Positions 43,801-52,080 of a DNA stretch of 64,000 nucleotides are shown in pieces. The notes below the pieces were generated by a model. That model ran no database searches. It worked only from the letters and a program-made list of their open reading frames with translations, and was not told where the DNA came from. The DNA lies in the NCBI GenBank assembly GCA_040382235.1, contig JBEIFV010000008.1, forward strand, positions 20,120-84,119. Reading direction: 5' to 3'. Position 1 is the first letter of the stretch. Each line of letters opens with the position of its first letter. The position numbers and the translations under genes are program-made. Source of the DNA: JAEUOS01 sp040382235 (GTDB lineage: Bacteria; Pseudomonadota; Gammaproteobacteria; Burkholderiales; JAEUOS01).

Positions 43801-44498
43801 TTGCCGGCCGATTCAATCGACATCTTGAGCGCTTTGCTCAGGCCGGCGATCACGTCATCACGCAGGAAGTCGACAGCGTCGCGCTCGGCATCCCATTCAT
43901 TGCCGTTGGAGGCCTTGAAGGCTTCCTTGAACACGTCGAAGCAGCCCTTGGAAATGAGGTGGCGCTCCATGTGGGCCACGTGCGGCGCATCTCCGGACAG
44001 GCCCTGCATCTCGTTGAAGACCCGCAGGAAAACCTGCAGGATGGCGTCGCGATCGCTTTTGGCATCGGCCTTGGAGTCGATGTTGAACAAGATCACATCG
44101 GTCTTGCCGGCCACCGCGCGACGAACGTCGCCCAAAAGCAGCGGATCCTTGATCTTGGACTCGAAAAACTTGGCGGCACGCCGCCGCTCGCCGCCGACGG
44201 GGTTCGTGGCCTCCAGGTTGGACAGCAGGTACGACAAGATCTTGATGAAGTGCGACTTGCCCGAACCGAAAAAGCCCGACACCCACACGCCCATGCGAGC
44301 CGTGATCGTTGGATCATTCGGGCGGTCGACTGTCGCCAGGTATGCGTCGAAAAAACGGCGCAGATATTCGGTCACCTGCTTGGTGGTGACGTATTCGTCC
44401 AGCTCCTGCCACACGCTGTCGTCGTCACGTTGGTCGGCCTTGATGACGCCATTGATCGGGCGGTCGATCTGCTTGACGAACAATTCCTTGATTTTCAT
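40875..44498 (-). CDS. brxC: BREX system P-loop ATPase BrxC
   Basis: 1207 residues from the ATG at 44498 (MKIKELFVKQIDRP, the characteristic BrxC start); the open frame continues upstream but without family sequence. The Walker A loop GFFGSGKS is at 75-82, and the Walker B region lies in HRIVFLVDEVGQFIG. BrxC is a large ORC/Cdc6-like ATPase thought to assemble with PglX and BrxB on DNA. The C-terminus carries a Pro-rich linker (TPPPPPAPAAA) before the last 50 residues. It starts 13 bases after brxB. Confidence 0.96.
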   Translation of the reverse strand: MKIKELFVKQIDRPINGVIKADQRDDDSVWQELDEYVTTKQVTEYLRRFFDAYLATVDRPNDPTITARMGVWVSGFFGSGKSHFIKILSYLLSNLEATNPVGGERRRAAKFFESKIKDPLLLGDVRRAVAGKTDVILFNIDSKADAKSDRDAILQVFLRVFNEMQGLSGDAPHVAHMERHLISKGCFDVFKEAFKASNGNEWDAERDAVDFLRDDVIAGLSKALKMSIESAGKWFDEARDAYRINIEGFAELVRAYLDAKGPGHRIVFLVDEVGQFIGKNTQLMLNLQTITEELGTLCKGRAWVIVTSQEDIDATLGEANQSRTNDFSKITARFHTRLSLSSSNTDEVIAQRLLEKTPAAKAALLAVWKAKGDIINNQLSFADHAVAFPRFKDAEDYAAHYPFAPYQFQLLQKVFESIRKVGATGRHLARGERSMLDAFQTAAISNGNKDIDAFVPLYDFYPSIESFLDSTVKRAIDQAGENPALEPWDIKLLRALFLIRYADAVKATVDNLATLCLDRVDADKLALKRQIQESLARLERQNLVSRNGDLWFFLTNEERDVSQEIKSVEISAAEVSRLVCELVFDEMLSGQTKVRHRDTKTDYEFNRLLDGAPWRQANQQLTLEVLSPVGADYELMTEAKCIGRSVEGAGRAILRMANDARVDVELRTYAQIEKYIAGPKADSATPSLKRILLDRKEENRERKKRILGQLSDLLRQGDFYALGQKLTLKPQEPSGLLDEALNYLVSNTYSKLGYIKVRQADPAAEIRAVLLADTHGQYKIALDGEDGNALAIGEMRQYLTVAAGASRVLLSDVVERFAGAPWGWRPELETVLLIARLFMAGEIKLVMEGSDLDPKSAAEPLTKAARFKQVSILKRKSADAGTRTKARDLHREIFSLQPPDDEDGLVAAYRDNLGQRKVALERAKVKAEQKHHPGAAEIAKALQAIDRQLAIRDPFEFLNAMLSSRDDWLDLAEDTHDVLSFYKTQAPVWARMLDGLASFADNREALAKDAVSAQPLSDLEAIRANTVPYAQVNRIEALLATVEKVNEALASERREKALLSLDAKIKEATDALDDAQAEPNVRNAVLRPLQELKAQLAALVSIPRIMFLQQRAGELLDEAMDKIAAAVAAAVKAKAAVKAPSPATPGGTPTPPPPPAPAAAKPIRVVRTADLGAKTYLETEQEVDDYVAKLRAELMAAIASGHRARIQ

Positions 44499-44511
44499 GG
44501 CTCTCACTTGA

Positions 44512-45090
44512 TCATGAGACCAGGCTGAATGCCCGGTAGTAGTTGTCGTCCGTGAGCTTGCTGAAGAGGCGCAGGGACTGGCCGTCATAGCGGCCGGGGT
44601 AAAGCATCAGCAGTGGCGTATCGCGCATGTGCGGGTGCAGCGCCGACAGCAACGTGTGTGTGCGGAGCATCGGGTACACGGCACCCACCCCCTTGACGAT
44701 GAGGAGGTCAAGGTCCTTGGCCCCTGCCAGTTCGACGATGCGCGCCGCCAGACGGTCTTCCTTGAGCACCGAGCGCAGAGACTTCAGCACGGCCTCGTCG
44801 CCCTGCTTCATCTGCATGTCGAAGGCCTTGGCGAGCAGGCCGCGCTCTTCAAGCAGGTTGATCACGCATTCGAACAGATCGACCGTTGCGAAGCGAAGGC
44901 CAGGCTTCAATTTGCGCAGTCCCGGTTCGATCACATTCGTGAGCCATGAGCGCATCTGCATCTCGTTCTCGGGCGGATAGTCGAACACCCAAAAGCCGAT
45001 TTCACCGCCGGCGCCACGGTTGTCCAGCACATCTGGCGATGCCAATCGCGGCAGGACCTGATTCAGGCGCTCGTCGAAGGATGTCTTCAT
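44512..45090 (-). CDS. brxB: BREX protein BrxB (DUF1788)
   Basis: 192 residues from the ATG at 45090, which overlaps the brxA stop by 4 bases. The sequence carries DUF1788 features: MKTSFDERLNQVLPRL at the start, GFWVFDYPPENE, and a C-terminal TPLLMLYPGRYDGQSLRLF. BrxB is a small required BREX component without a known catalytic activity, probably a bridge between BrxC and PglX or PglZ. A much longer frame is open upstream but it lies within brxA. Confidence 0.94.
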   Translation of the reverse strand: MKTSFDERLNQVLPRLASPDVLDNRGAGGEIGFWVFDYPPENEMQMRSWLTNVIEPGLRKLKPGLRFATVDLFECVINLLEERGLLAKAFDMQMKQGDEAVLKSLRSVLKEDRLAARIVELAGAKDLDLLIVKGVGAVYPMLRTHTLLSALHPHMRDTPLLMLYPGRYDGQSLRLFSKLTDDNYYRAFSLVS

Positions 45091-45728
45091 GCTTTGGCTT
45101 CCATGCGGGCGAGCGTTGCAGCGTCCCCCAGGCGGTTCAGGTAGGCGCGGGCCTTCGGGTGCAGCATCGGTGGCGTCAGGCCCATGTGGCGTGCGGTGTC
45201 GAGGTACTTGGCTTCCGCAAGGATGCGAACGATCACCTGAAAGAGCTTCTTCCTTGTAGTGGCCGCCCACGCACCGACGGCAGGATCGCGGTGCTCGCAT
45301 TCCACAAGGAAGGTTTCCCACTGACGGTGGCTAAGGGTTCGCTCGAGGCGGCGCAAATCAGCGCCATACACGTCGCGCAGGAAGTCGCTCAACAGCAGGC
45401 TGTGACGCGCGGCCGAGGCCAACAACACTTGCGTGCTCAGCTCGCCATCGCCATCGGCCACGATTTGCAGCCCATCGTCATCCAGTGTCGCCAGCCGGTT
45501 GCGAATCAGCCGTGCCTGCCGACGCGCGGTAGCCGGCTTCTTTTGCAGCAGGTTCTCAGTCTTCAACGCCTCATCCCACTGCTCGGGAGTTGGATGGGTG
45601 AGCAGCAGCCTCGCGATGCGACGGCTTTCGGGCAGCATGAGGGAGCCGGCAGAGATCTCGGCGTTATAGCGGCCCAAGGCTGCTTCCTTCCCGAGGCTTC
45701 GCGGCGATTGGCATGGGTCCTTGCTCAC
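45087..45728 (-). CDS. brxA: BREX protein BrxA (DUF1819)
   Basis: 213 residues of the DUF1819 family: YNAEISAGSLMLPESRRIARLLL (aa ~21-43), ARRQARLIRNRLATLDD and LRDVYGADLRRLERTLSHRQWETFL are typical. The protein has winged-helix-like domains, resembles NusB in part, and binds DNA. It is essential for some BREX systems and dispensable in others. Its start overlaps the brxR stop by 4 bases, and its stop overlaps brxB. Confidence 0.94.
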   Translation of the reverse strand: MSKDPCQSPRSLGKEAALGRYNAEISAGSLMLPESRRIARLLLTHPTPEQWDEALKTENLLQKKPATARRQARLIRNRLATLDDDGLQIVADGDGELSTQVLLASAARHSLLLSDFLRDVYGADLRRLERTLSHRQWETFLVECEHRDPAVGAWAATTRKKLFQVIVRILAEAKYLDTARHMGLTPPMLHPKARAYLNRLGDAATLARMEAKA

Positions 45729-46621
45729 GTTGAGTCAATCCCAGGTACAGGGGGCACCCCTGGCGCGAACACGGCGCTTTCGACGCCGTAGAGTGTTTGG
45801 GTGTTGCGCAACCACAGATGATGCGAAGCCGGGTCAAGCACATGGTCCGGCGAGCAGTCGATGGACCAGCGCCGCAACGTGTAGCCAGCGAGCGCAGCCC
45901 GGGCCCGTAGACGTAGAACGCCGCTTTCCATGCCGTAGTCAGCCTCGATCGCCTTAGGCCAACGTACGCCAGGATGCGGCACAACTTCCATATCGACGAT
46001 GCGCGCCCATTGCTCATCAGCGCCCAGGAGTTCGATATCGGCCACTGGCCCGTCAATGTCCTTCGCCTTGGCTATGCGGGTCAGCACGAAGTCGCCAAAG
46101 CGCGCGTTTTCGCGGTCAAAGGCCCGCACATGCCAGCGCAGGCCATTGTCGGCGAGGGCGACAGGAACCAGCTCACGATTCGATGCGCCCGAGGAGAGCG
46201 ACAGGTAAGAGACCTTGAGCGCACGCTTTGCGCACATGGCCCTCGTAACCGTCGACAGGATCGAGAGATCGGGCCGTACCAGATTGCCAGGCCCTTCGCA
46301 CGGGGCAGCCTTGCGCAGTTTCAGATCCAGCCCGTCGCCGAACCCCTGCAGAAGCCACGCCAAGACGCGGTCCGACGAGAACTCAAATATCGGTCTGAAT
46401 GACTTGGTAGGCCGATAGCAACGAGCGGCTACATCGTAGTCGAGGTTGCCCGGCTCCAGTTCCCGGTACGCACTGAGGTCACGCGAGGAAGCTGCTGGCT
46501 TGATACCGAAGCGCCCTTCGATGTCGGCACGCCGGAGCTCACCAGTGAAGTAGGCGCGCATCTCCAAAAATGCAAGTCTTTCGCGTTGCGCCTGGGACAG
46601 GCCATCGACTAGGGTGCTCAT
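45725..46621 (-). CDS. brxR: BREX transcriptional regulator BrxR (WYL domain)
   Basis: 298 residues, first gene of the operon. The N-terminal winged helix (LAFLEMRAYFTGELRRADIEGRFGIKPAASSRDLSAY, aa ~16-52) is followed by a WYL domain (LKVSYLSLSSGASNRELVPVALADNGLRWHVRAFD, aa ~134-168) and a WCX-type C-terminus. BrxR proteins repress BREX operons by binding an inverted repeat and may respond to nucleic-acid signals of infection. A palindrome 56 bases upstream of the start (46677-46691) is the likely operator. Confidence 0.94.
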   Translation of the reverse strand: MSTLVDGLSQAQRERLAFLEMRAYFTGELRRADIEGRFGIKPAASSRDLSAYRELEPGNLDYDVAARCYRPTKSFRPIFEFSSDRVLAWLLQGFGDGLDLKLRKAAPCEGPGNLVRPDLSILSTVTRAMCAKRALKVSYLSLSSGASNRELVPVALADNGLRWHVRAFDRENARFGDFVLTRIAKAKDIDGPVADIELLGADEQWARIVDMEVVPHPGVRWPKAIEADYGMESGVLRLRARAALAGYTLRRWSIDCSPDHVLDPASHHLWLRNTQTLYGVESAVFAPGVPPVPGIDST

Positions 46622-46676
46622 TACGCTTGGTGTGCGGGTTCAGAGTTGTTCATGCATCAAGAAGAATAGCATGAGG

Positions 46677-46691
46677 TCATCATTTTGATGA
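46677..46691. promoter_or_regulatory. Palindrome upstream of brxR, candidate BrxR operator
   Basis: TCATCA-TTT-TGATGA is a perfect 6-bp inverted repeat centred 63 bases before the brxR start, extended by near-symmetric GG and CC on either side (46675-46694). Known BrxR proteins bind such inverted repeats. The region around it is A+T-rich; no consensus promoter was found, though TATTCT lies between it and brxR. Confidence 0.55.
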
Positions 46692-46870
46692 TCCTTTTCC
46701 GAGAATCTCGACTTCGCAATTAGAGCGCGCACGATCGATGCCGACACGTCGGCAATACCTGCCGCTTCCAGCCGTGATGCGCAACCTGTTAACAGGCGCC
46801 CCGTTGAGTTTCTGGGCGAGAAAACCATGCCCGAGCCGCTGGCAGGGCGAGGAAAACCGCTGCGTCCCGC

Positions 46871-47432
46871 TCACGCGTCTCTGGCCTTCGGTCCGACCTT
46901 GCCGGTGGCCCGGCGGTACTTGTTCCGGCTGCTGCGTGGTTTGTCGGGGAGGGTCATTTCGATCAGCCCCGCGTCCAGCGCCGACTGTATATACGAGCTG
47001 TGGAAGTGGTTTGCATTCCTTAGACCCAGGGCGTATTGCAACTCCTGCCTCGTCATCTCACCTTTCAAAATGGTCGCCAATCGCACTTCCGGGGTGAGTT
47101 CCATGGTGACTTCCTGCACAACCTCCGAGGTCGGCACGCGCATCGGACGCCGCAAAGTCTGGACGAACTGCCCCCAACCTGGCGAAACTTCGGCGCCTGC
47201 AACCCTGCGTCACGGCGGCGCGCAATCATGTCGAGAATCCCGCTGTCGGCTTTCTCGGCGTAACTCGCCAGGAACATAGGTTCGGCGATCAGAGGGTCCG
47301 TGGGATCGACGCGTGCGGCAGGCGCAGGTCAGCCAGTGCCAGCTCGCCGGGGTTCCAGATTTCTAGGCGATCGGCGAACACCGTCACCTGCATGCTGGTG
47401 TTACCTGTGTAGTCGCGATGCGCGACCGCGCA
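46871..47432 (-). pseudogene. Decayed AlbA_2-type (RecG-like) DNA-binding/ATP-binding regulator
   Basis: Three pieces in three frames read as one protein: VCAVAHRDYTG with FADRLEIWNPGEL (from 47432), then DPLIAEPMFL with ILDMIARRRDAG (about 47290-47160), then a C-terminal winged helix GEMTRQELQYALGL and ALDAGLIEMTLPDKPRS (to 46871). These are hallmarks of the AlbA_2/ATP-binding regulator family, whose intact members are 400-550 residues. Two or more frameshifts and a missing N-terminal half show it is dead. It lies just outside the BREX operon, where further scraps of coding-like sequence (46640-46828) are seen. Confidence 0.75.
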
Positions 47433-47649
47433 AACGCGTTGAATCATCGCTCATTCAAGTGGCAGCCTGTTTTTCAACACCACCTGCTTGCAGCATTTTC
47501 CATGTTTCTGGCGGCCAAGGCAGGCTCGGTGTCGGTGCACAGCTTGCACTGTACTTGCGGGGAGATGTTCCACGCAGCGCCATCTTCGCCTAGGTGTATA
47601 ACGCTTGGCACCATCCCGACCTCCGCTCACGTTTCAATAAGTCTTTCTG

Positions 47650-48516
47650 ATGTTAAAGCGCGCCGACTTAGGCGCCCTGATCCTTCTTGGCGCGATCTGG
47701 GGCAGCTCCTACCTGTTTATCCGCATCATCGTGCCGGTGGTCGGCCCCTGGGGCATGGTGGCGCCGCGCATGCTGGGTGCCGGCATTGCGCTGATCATCC
47801 TGGCGCGGGTATACGGTATCGCTTGGGGCGAGTGGCGCCTGTGGCCGCGCTACCTGGTGCTGTCGTTCCTGACCTCGTTCGCGGCGCAGTACCTGATCGC
47901 TACTGCCGCTCTTACGCTCAACTCGCCGACGCTGGCGATCATCAATACCACTATGGCGATGTTCGTTGCGCTGTTGTCGGCCTGGATGTTGCACGAGCGC
48001 CTGAGCGGGCGCCGCGGCTTGGGCCTGGCGCTGGGCGTGGCCGGGGTGGCGCTGGTGGTCGGCTTTACGCCGGTCGATTTCACCCTGCGCATCGGGCTGG
48101 CGTATGGCGGGGCCCTGCTGGCGGCTTTCTGCGGCGCCTACGGCACTGTTTACGCGGCCCGCCACCTGGCGCATCGACCTACGTTCGAACTTGCCATTGT
48201 GCAGAGCCTGATTGCGGGCCTCTTGGCCACCCCGCTGGGCGTGGCGCCTCTGGTCGCGGCCTGGCCCCTGCCGGGGACGGTGCTGTGGGCCTTGCTGGCC
48301 CTGTCGCTGATTTGCACGGCTTCGGCGAACCTGATCTATTACCGCTTGATGAAGCGCACCAGCCCGACCGTGTCGATGTCGGTCACGTATTTGATCCCCT
48401 GCTTCAGCCTCTTGTGGGGCTGGTTGTTCCTGGGGGAAACCATCGCCTGGCTGCAGTTGGCCGGGTTTGCGGTGGTGCTGGGCGCGGTATCACTGGTGGC
48501 CGGGCGGGGGCGCTGA
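47650..48516 (+). CDS. DMT-superfamily (EamA) transporter
   Basis: 288 residues with ten predicted membrane helices in two EamA repeats. Family strings are visible: LGAIWGSSYLFIRI at the start, AAQYLIATAALTLNSPTLAIIN and MSVTYLIPCFSLLWGWLFLGE (aa ~241-261). Such proteins usually export metabolites or amino acids; the substrate cannot be told. It is the first intact gene right of the BREX island, with 220 bases of non-coding DNA before it and no strong ribosome site. Confidence 0.9.
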   Translation: MLKRADLGALILLGAIWGSSYLFIRIIVPVVGPWGMVAPRMLGAGIALIILARVYGIAWGEWRLWPRYLVLSFLTSFAAQYLIATAALTLNSPTLAIINTTMAMFVALLSAWMLHERLSGRRGLGLALGVAGVALVVGFTPVDFTLRIGLAYGGALLAAFCGAYGTVYAARHLAHRPTFELAIVQSLIAGLLATPLGVAPLVAAWPLPGTVLWALLALSLICTASANLIYYRLMKRTSPTVSMSVTYLIPCFSLLWGWLFLGETIAWLQLAGFAVVLGAVSLVAGRGR

Positions 48517-48674
48517 TCGCGGCATGAGTCTTGCCCCTTGTGCAATGCGGGGGGAGGAGGTGCATCCACGCGCGCAACGCCGACGTAAGAACTTTGCGAC
48601 AGCGGCGACTAACCGGTTTCCCCGCATAATCCGCCTTTCGCCGGCTTTTGGGCCGGACCCCGGAGATTTCATCA

Positions 48675-49637
48675 ATGCATGCCACGCTCGAGCGCCTCGA
48701 AGCGACCACCTTCCCCCGCATCGCGCGGCGGCGCGTCGATACCCTGCAGGTCAATCTGGGCTACAAGTGCAACCAATCGTGCGTGCACTGCCATGTCAAT
48801 GCGGGGCCCACGCGCACCGAAATGATGGATCGGGCCACCATCGACCAGGTGTTGTCCTACCTGCGGACGCACAAAGTCGGCACGCTCGACCTGACCGGCG
48901 GCGCCCCTGAGCTCAACGTTGATTTCCGCTATCTGGTGCTTGAGGCTCGTGCCTTGGGCGTCAAGGTCATCGATCGCTGCAACCTGACCATCCTCTCCGA
49001 ACCCGGGCAGGAGGATCTGGCGCGGTTTCTGGCCGCAAACCAGGTCGAAGTGGTCGCCTCCCTGCCCTGCTACACCGAGGAATTGGTGGATCGGCAGCGC
49101 GGCAAGGGGGTGTACGAGCGCTCGATCGCCGGTATTCGCGCCCTCAACGCCCTGGGCTATGCCGAACCAGGCTCCGGATTGGTGCTCAACCTGGTGTACA
49201 ACCCCCAAGGGCCGAACCTGCCGCCAGCGCAGGAGGCCCTCGAAGCCGACTACAAGCGGATCCTGGGCGAGACCTTCGGCATCCGCTTCAATCAGCTCTA
49301 TACGCTGGCCAACATGCCGATCCAGCGCTTCGGTTCGATGCTGATCAGCAAGGGCAAGTTCAACGAATACATGGAACTGCTGCGTTCCGCGCACCGCGAG
49401 CAGAACCTTGAAGACGTGATGTGCCGCTCGCTGGTGTCGGTGGATTACCAGGGCTATCTCTACGACTGCGATTTCAACCAGATGCTGGGCTTGCCGCTCA
49501 AGGCCGCCGGGCGCCAGCGCAGCCACTTGCGCGATGCGCTGGCGACTGACCTTGATGGCAACGCTATCGTTGTGCGCGAACACTGCTACGGCTGCACCGC
49601 CGGCCAAGGCAGTTCGTGCGGCGGTGCGCTGGTCTGA
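48675..49637 (+). CDS. arsS: ArsS-type radical SAM protein (arsenosugar biosynthesis family)
   Basis: 320 residues from the ATG at 48675. The radical SAM cluster motif CNQSCVHC (CxxxCxxC) lies near residue 34, followed by LDLTGGAPELN, the Gly-rich SAM site. The C-terminal DUF3641 region ends with CYGCTAGQGSSCGG, a cysteine cluster for an auxiliary iron-sulfur centre. Members of this family transfer the 5'-deoxyadenosyl group to dimethylarsinite. An arsM methyltransferase, the usual partner, is not in this window. Confidence 0.9.
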   Translation: MHATLERLEATTFPRIARRRVDTLQVNLGYKCNQSCVHCHVNAGPTRTEMMDRATIDQVLSYLRTHKVGTLDLTGGAPELNVDFRYLVLEARALGVKVIDRCNLTILSEPGQEDLARFLAANQVEVVASLPCYTEELVDRQRGKGVYERSIAGIRALNALGYAEPGSGLVLNLVYNPQGPNLPPAQEALEADYKRILGETFGIRFNQLYTLANMPIQRFGSMLISKGKFNEYMELLRSAHREQNLEDVMCRSLVSVDYQGYLYDCDFNQMLGLPLKAAGRQRSHLRDALATDLDGNAIVVREHCYGCTAGQGSSCGGALV

Positions 49638-51004
49638 CGTCGGCGCAGCAGGTTTTCGACTTGGCACCCCCGGGCGTGGCCCAGCATCAGGCTGCGCCGG
49701 TGGCCATCATCGGCGGCGGGCCGGCTGGCCTGATGGCGGCCGAAGTGCTGTCCGCTGGCGGCGCGCGGGTCGATCTGTATGACGCGATGCCGTCGATCGG
49801 GCGCAAATTCCTGTTGGCCGGGAAGGGCGGGCTCAACCTGACACATGCCGAACCGGCCGCTCTTTTCATGCAGCGCTATGCCGCCGGCAATCCGCAATTG
49901 CTCGCAAGCATCGGACAGTTTGGTGCCGATCAAGTGCGCGCGTGGGCCAATGGCTTGAGGATACAGACCTTCGTAGGCACGTCGTCGCGGGTATTCCCGG
50001 TCGAGAAGAAGGCCGCGCCTTTGCTGCGCGCCTGGCAAAAACGCCTGCGTGAAGCCGGTGTTCGTTTCCACATGCGCCATCGTTGGACCGGCTGGACCGT
50101 CGGTCGGAACCTGGGTTTTGCAACCCCTGCGGGCGCCATCGAAGTCATCCCCGCACTGACGATTCTGGCTCTCGGCGGCGGCAGCTGGTCCCGCCTTGGA
50201 TCCGATGGTGCCTGGGTGCCATGGCTGCTCCACGAAAATGTGGCGGTGGCGCCACTCAAGCCTTCGAACTGCGGCTTCGAGGTGGCATGGAGCGAGCATT
50301 TCAAGAGCCGCTTCGCTGGCCATCCGCTCAAGTCGGCGCGACTCATGTTTGACGACGATGGCGGCGCGCCATTTTGCCGCGACGGTGAATGCATGATCAC
50401 CGACACCGGCATCGAAGGTGGCTTGATCTATGCGGTTTCTGCGCGCCTGCGCGAGCAGATCGCCGCGAAAGGGTCTGCGGACATCCGACTGGACCTCTTG
50501 CCGCAGCATGAGCAGGCGCGGGTGTTGCGCGAATTGCAGCATCCGCGCGGCGCGCGCTCGCTGGCCAACCACTTGAAGAGCCGGCTTGGCTTCCATGGCG
50601 TCAAGGCCGGCTTGCTGCGTGAAGTGCTGCCGCGCGAGGGATTTGCCGATCCGCAACGGCTGGCGGATGCGATCAAGGCCTTGCCGCTGACCCTGGTTGC
50701 CGCGCGCCCGCTTGACGAGGCGATTTCCAGCGCCGGCGGTGTTTGTTTTGAAGCGCTCGACGAACATCTGATGCTCAAGGGTTTGCCGGGGGTGTTCTGC
50801 GCCGGTGAAATGCTCGATTGGGAAGCACCGACCGGCGGTTACCTGTTGACTGCGTGTCTTGCCACCGGGCGTGCGGCCGGGCTCGGTGCGTTGGCCTGGT
50901 TGGCACGTGAAACCGGGCACAAGACTCTTCCCGAACCATGCGACTTGGCTCAGGCAGAGCGGCAAGCGGGCACCGGCCTGGCCCATCATGAGGCGGCGCT
51001 GTGA
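49616..51004 (+). CDS. HI0933-like / TIGR03862 flavoprotein
   Basis: 462 residues at most. The FAD-binding start VAIIGGGPAGLMAAEVL is followed by GRKFLLAGKGGLNLTH, the family signature, and it closes with GVFCAGEMLDWEAPTGGYLL (aa ~408-427). These are uncharacterised NAD(P)/FAD-dependent oxidoreductases. The frame opens at the GTG 49616, inside arsS; a GTG at 49676 (20 codons later, directly before the fold) is a reasonable alternative. It overlaps the next gene by 4 bases. Confidence 0.88.
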   Translation: MRRCAGLTSAQQVFDLAPPGVAQHQAAPVAIIGGGPAGLMAAEVLSAGGARVDLYDAMPSIGRKFLLAGKGGLNLTHAEPAALFMQRYAAGNPQLLASIGQFGADQVRAWANGLRIQTFVGTSSRVFPVEKKAAPLLRAWQKRLREAGVRFHMRHRWTGWTVGRNLGFATPAGAIEVIPALTILALGGGSWSRLGSDGAWVPWLLHENVAVAPLKPSNCGFEVAWSEHFKSRFAGHPLKSARLMFDDDGGAPFCRDGECMITDTGIEGGLIYAVSARLREQIAAKGSADIRLDLLPQHEQARVLRELQHPRGARSLANHLKSRLGFHGVKAGLLREVLPREGFADPQRLADAIKALPLTLVAARPLDEAISSAGGVCFEALDEHLMLKGLPGVFCAGEMLDWEAPTGGYLLTACLATGRAAGLGALAWLARETGHKTLPEPCDLAQAERQAGTGLAHHEAAL

Positions 51005-51993
51005 GTGAGGCAATGGCGACCGAAGCGCTGCGCCCGGGCCGGTCCTGCCCCTTGTCCTACCGCTATGGTGCGCAATCGCTGGCACGCCCGGCCGAGATAG
51101 AAGCCGAGACGCTGTATGTGGCAGGCGGCCTCTACGGCAACCCGTTCGCGCTCGATGCCCTTCTGCGCATGGTTGCGGCCGAGCCTGCGGCGCAACTGGT
51201 TTTCAACGGCGACTTCAACTGGTTTGACATCGATGACGCAAGTTTCGAGCGCATCAACCGCGCGGTGCTCGCGCACCATGCCATTCGCGGCAACGTCGAG
51301 ACCGAGTTACTAGCCGCGGACGCTGCCGCCGGCTGCGGTTGCGGCTATCCCGATTATGTAGCCGATGCCGATGTGGCACGCTCAAACGCCATCATGGGCA
51401 TGCTGGCTGGCACCGCGCGCCGCCACCCGGCACTGGCCGCGCGCCTGTTGGCCCTGCCGATGACCCTGGTCGCGCAGGTTGCCGGTGTGCGCGTGGGCAT
51501 CGTGCATGGCGATGCCGACAGCCTCGCCGGCTGGAGTTTTGGCGAAGAGGCGATCGACCCGGCGCAAGTTGCGCGGATGTTCGAGCGCGCGCGTGTGCGG
51601 GTATTCGCTTCTTCCCATACCTGCCTGCCGGTGGCGCAAGTGTTCGCCACCGCCGCCGGACCCGGCGGGCTTTTCAACAATGGCGCGGCCGGCATGGCGA
51701 ATTTCGCCACGACCCGTTTTGGCGTTGTGACGCGCGTTTCGTCGCGACCCGCGCCGCCCGCAAGCGGGGTGCTCTATGGCGCCATCGTCGAAGGTGTGCA
51801 TGTTGATGCACTTCCTTTGCACTTTGACGACCGCGCCTGGCTCTTCCACTTTGATCAACTGTGGCCGGCCGATTCGCCGGCTGCGGACTCATATCGCGGG
51901 CGCATTGCCAACGGGCCGTCGTATAGCCAGCGGCAGGCGGTGCGTGCGGGCATACACTGTGGTGCAACCGCCGTCGCGGCCGGCACGTATTGA
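51001..51993 (+). CDS. Metallophosphoesterase-like protein lacking the first metal motif
   Basis: 330 residues, GTG start overlapping the flavoprotein stop. The fold is that of calcineurin-like phosphoesterases: FNGDFNWFD, AIRGNVE, GIVHGDAD (motifs II to IV). The first motif, normally DxHGN, reads GGLYGN, so the usual first two metal ligands are missing, and the last motif is SSHT in place of GHTH. It may be a catalytically altered or inactive member. It sits in the arsS-linked gene set. Confidence 0.75.
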   Translation: MSEAMATEALRPGRSCPLSYRYGAQSLARPAEIEAETLYVAGGLYGNPFALDALLRMVAAEPAAQLVFNGDFNWFDIDDASFERINRAVLAHHAIRGNVETELLAADAAAGCGCGYPDYVADADVARSNAIMGMLAGTARRHPALAARLLALPMTLVAQVAGVRVGIVHGDADSLAGWSFGEEAIDPAQVARMFERARVRVFASSHTCLPVAQVFATAAGPGGLFNNGAAGMANFATTRFGVVTRVSSRPAPPASGVLYGAIVEGVHVDALPLHFDDRAWLFHFDQLWPADSPAADSYRGRIANGPSYSQRQAVRAGIHCGATAVAAGTY

Positions 51994-52080
51994 CCCAGGG
52001 CGTCGGTAAGAAGATCGGCCATCGCACGACCAAAGCAAGCAGATTCCGGGCCGGCGGCTCGCGACCCGACGGAGCAAAGC

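Noticed and set aside
42639..44528. Plus-strand frame of 629 codons inside brxC
   Set aside because: Antisense to a certain BREX ATPase and without any recognisable domain.
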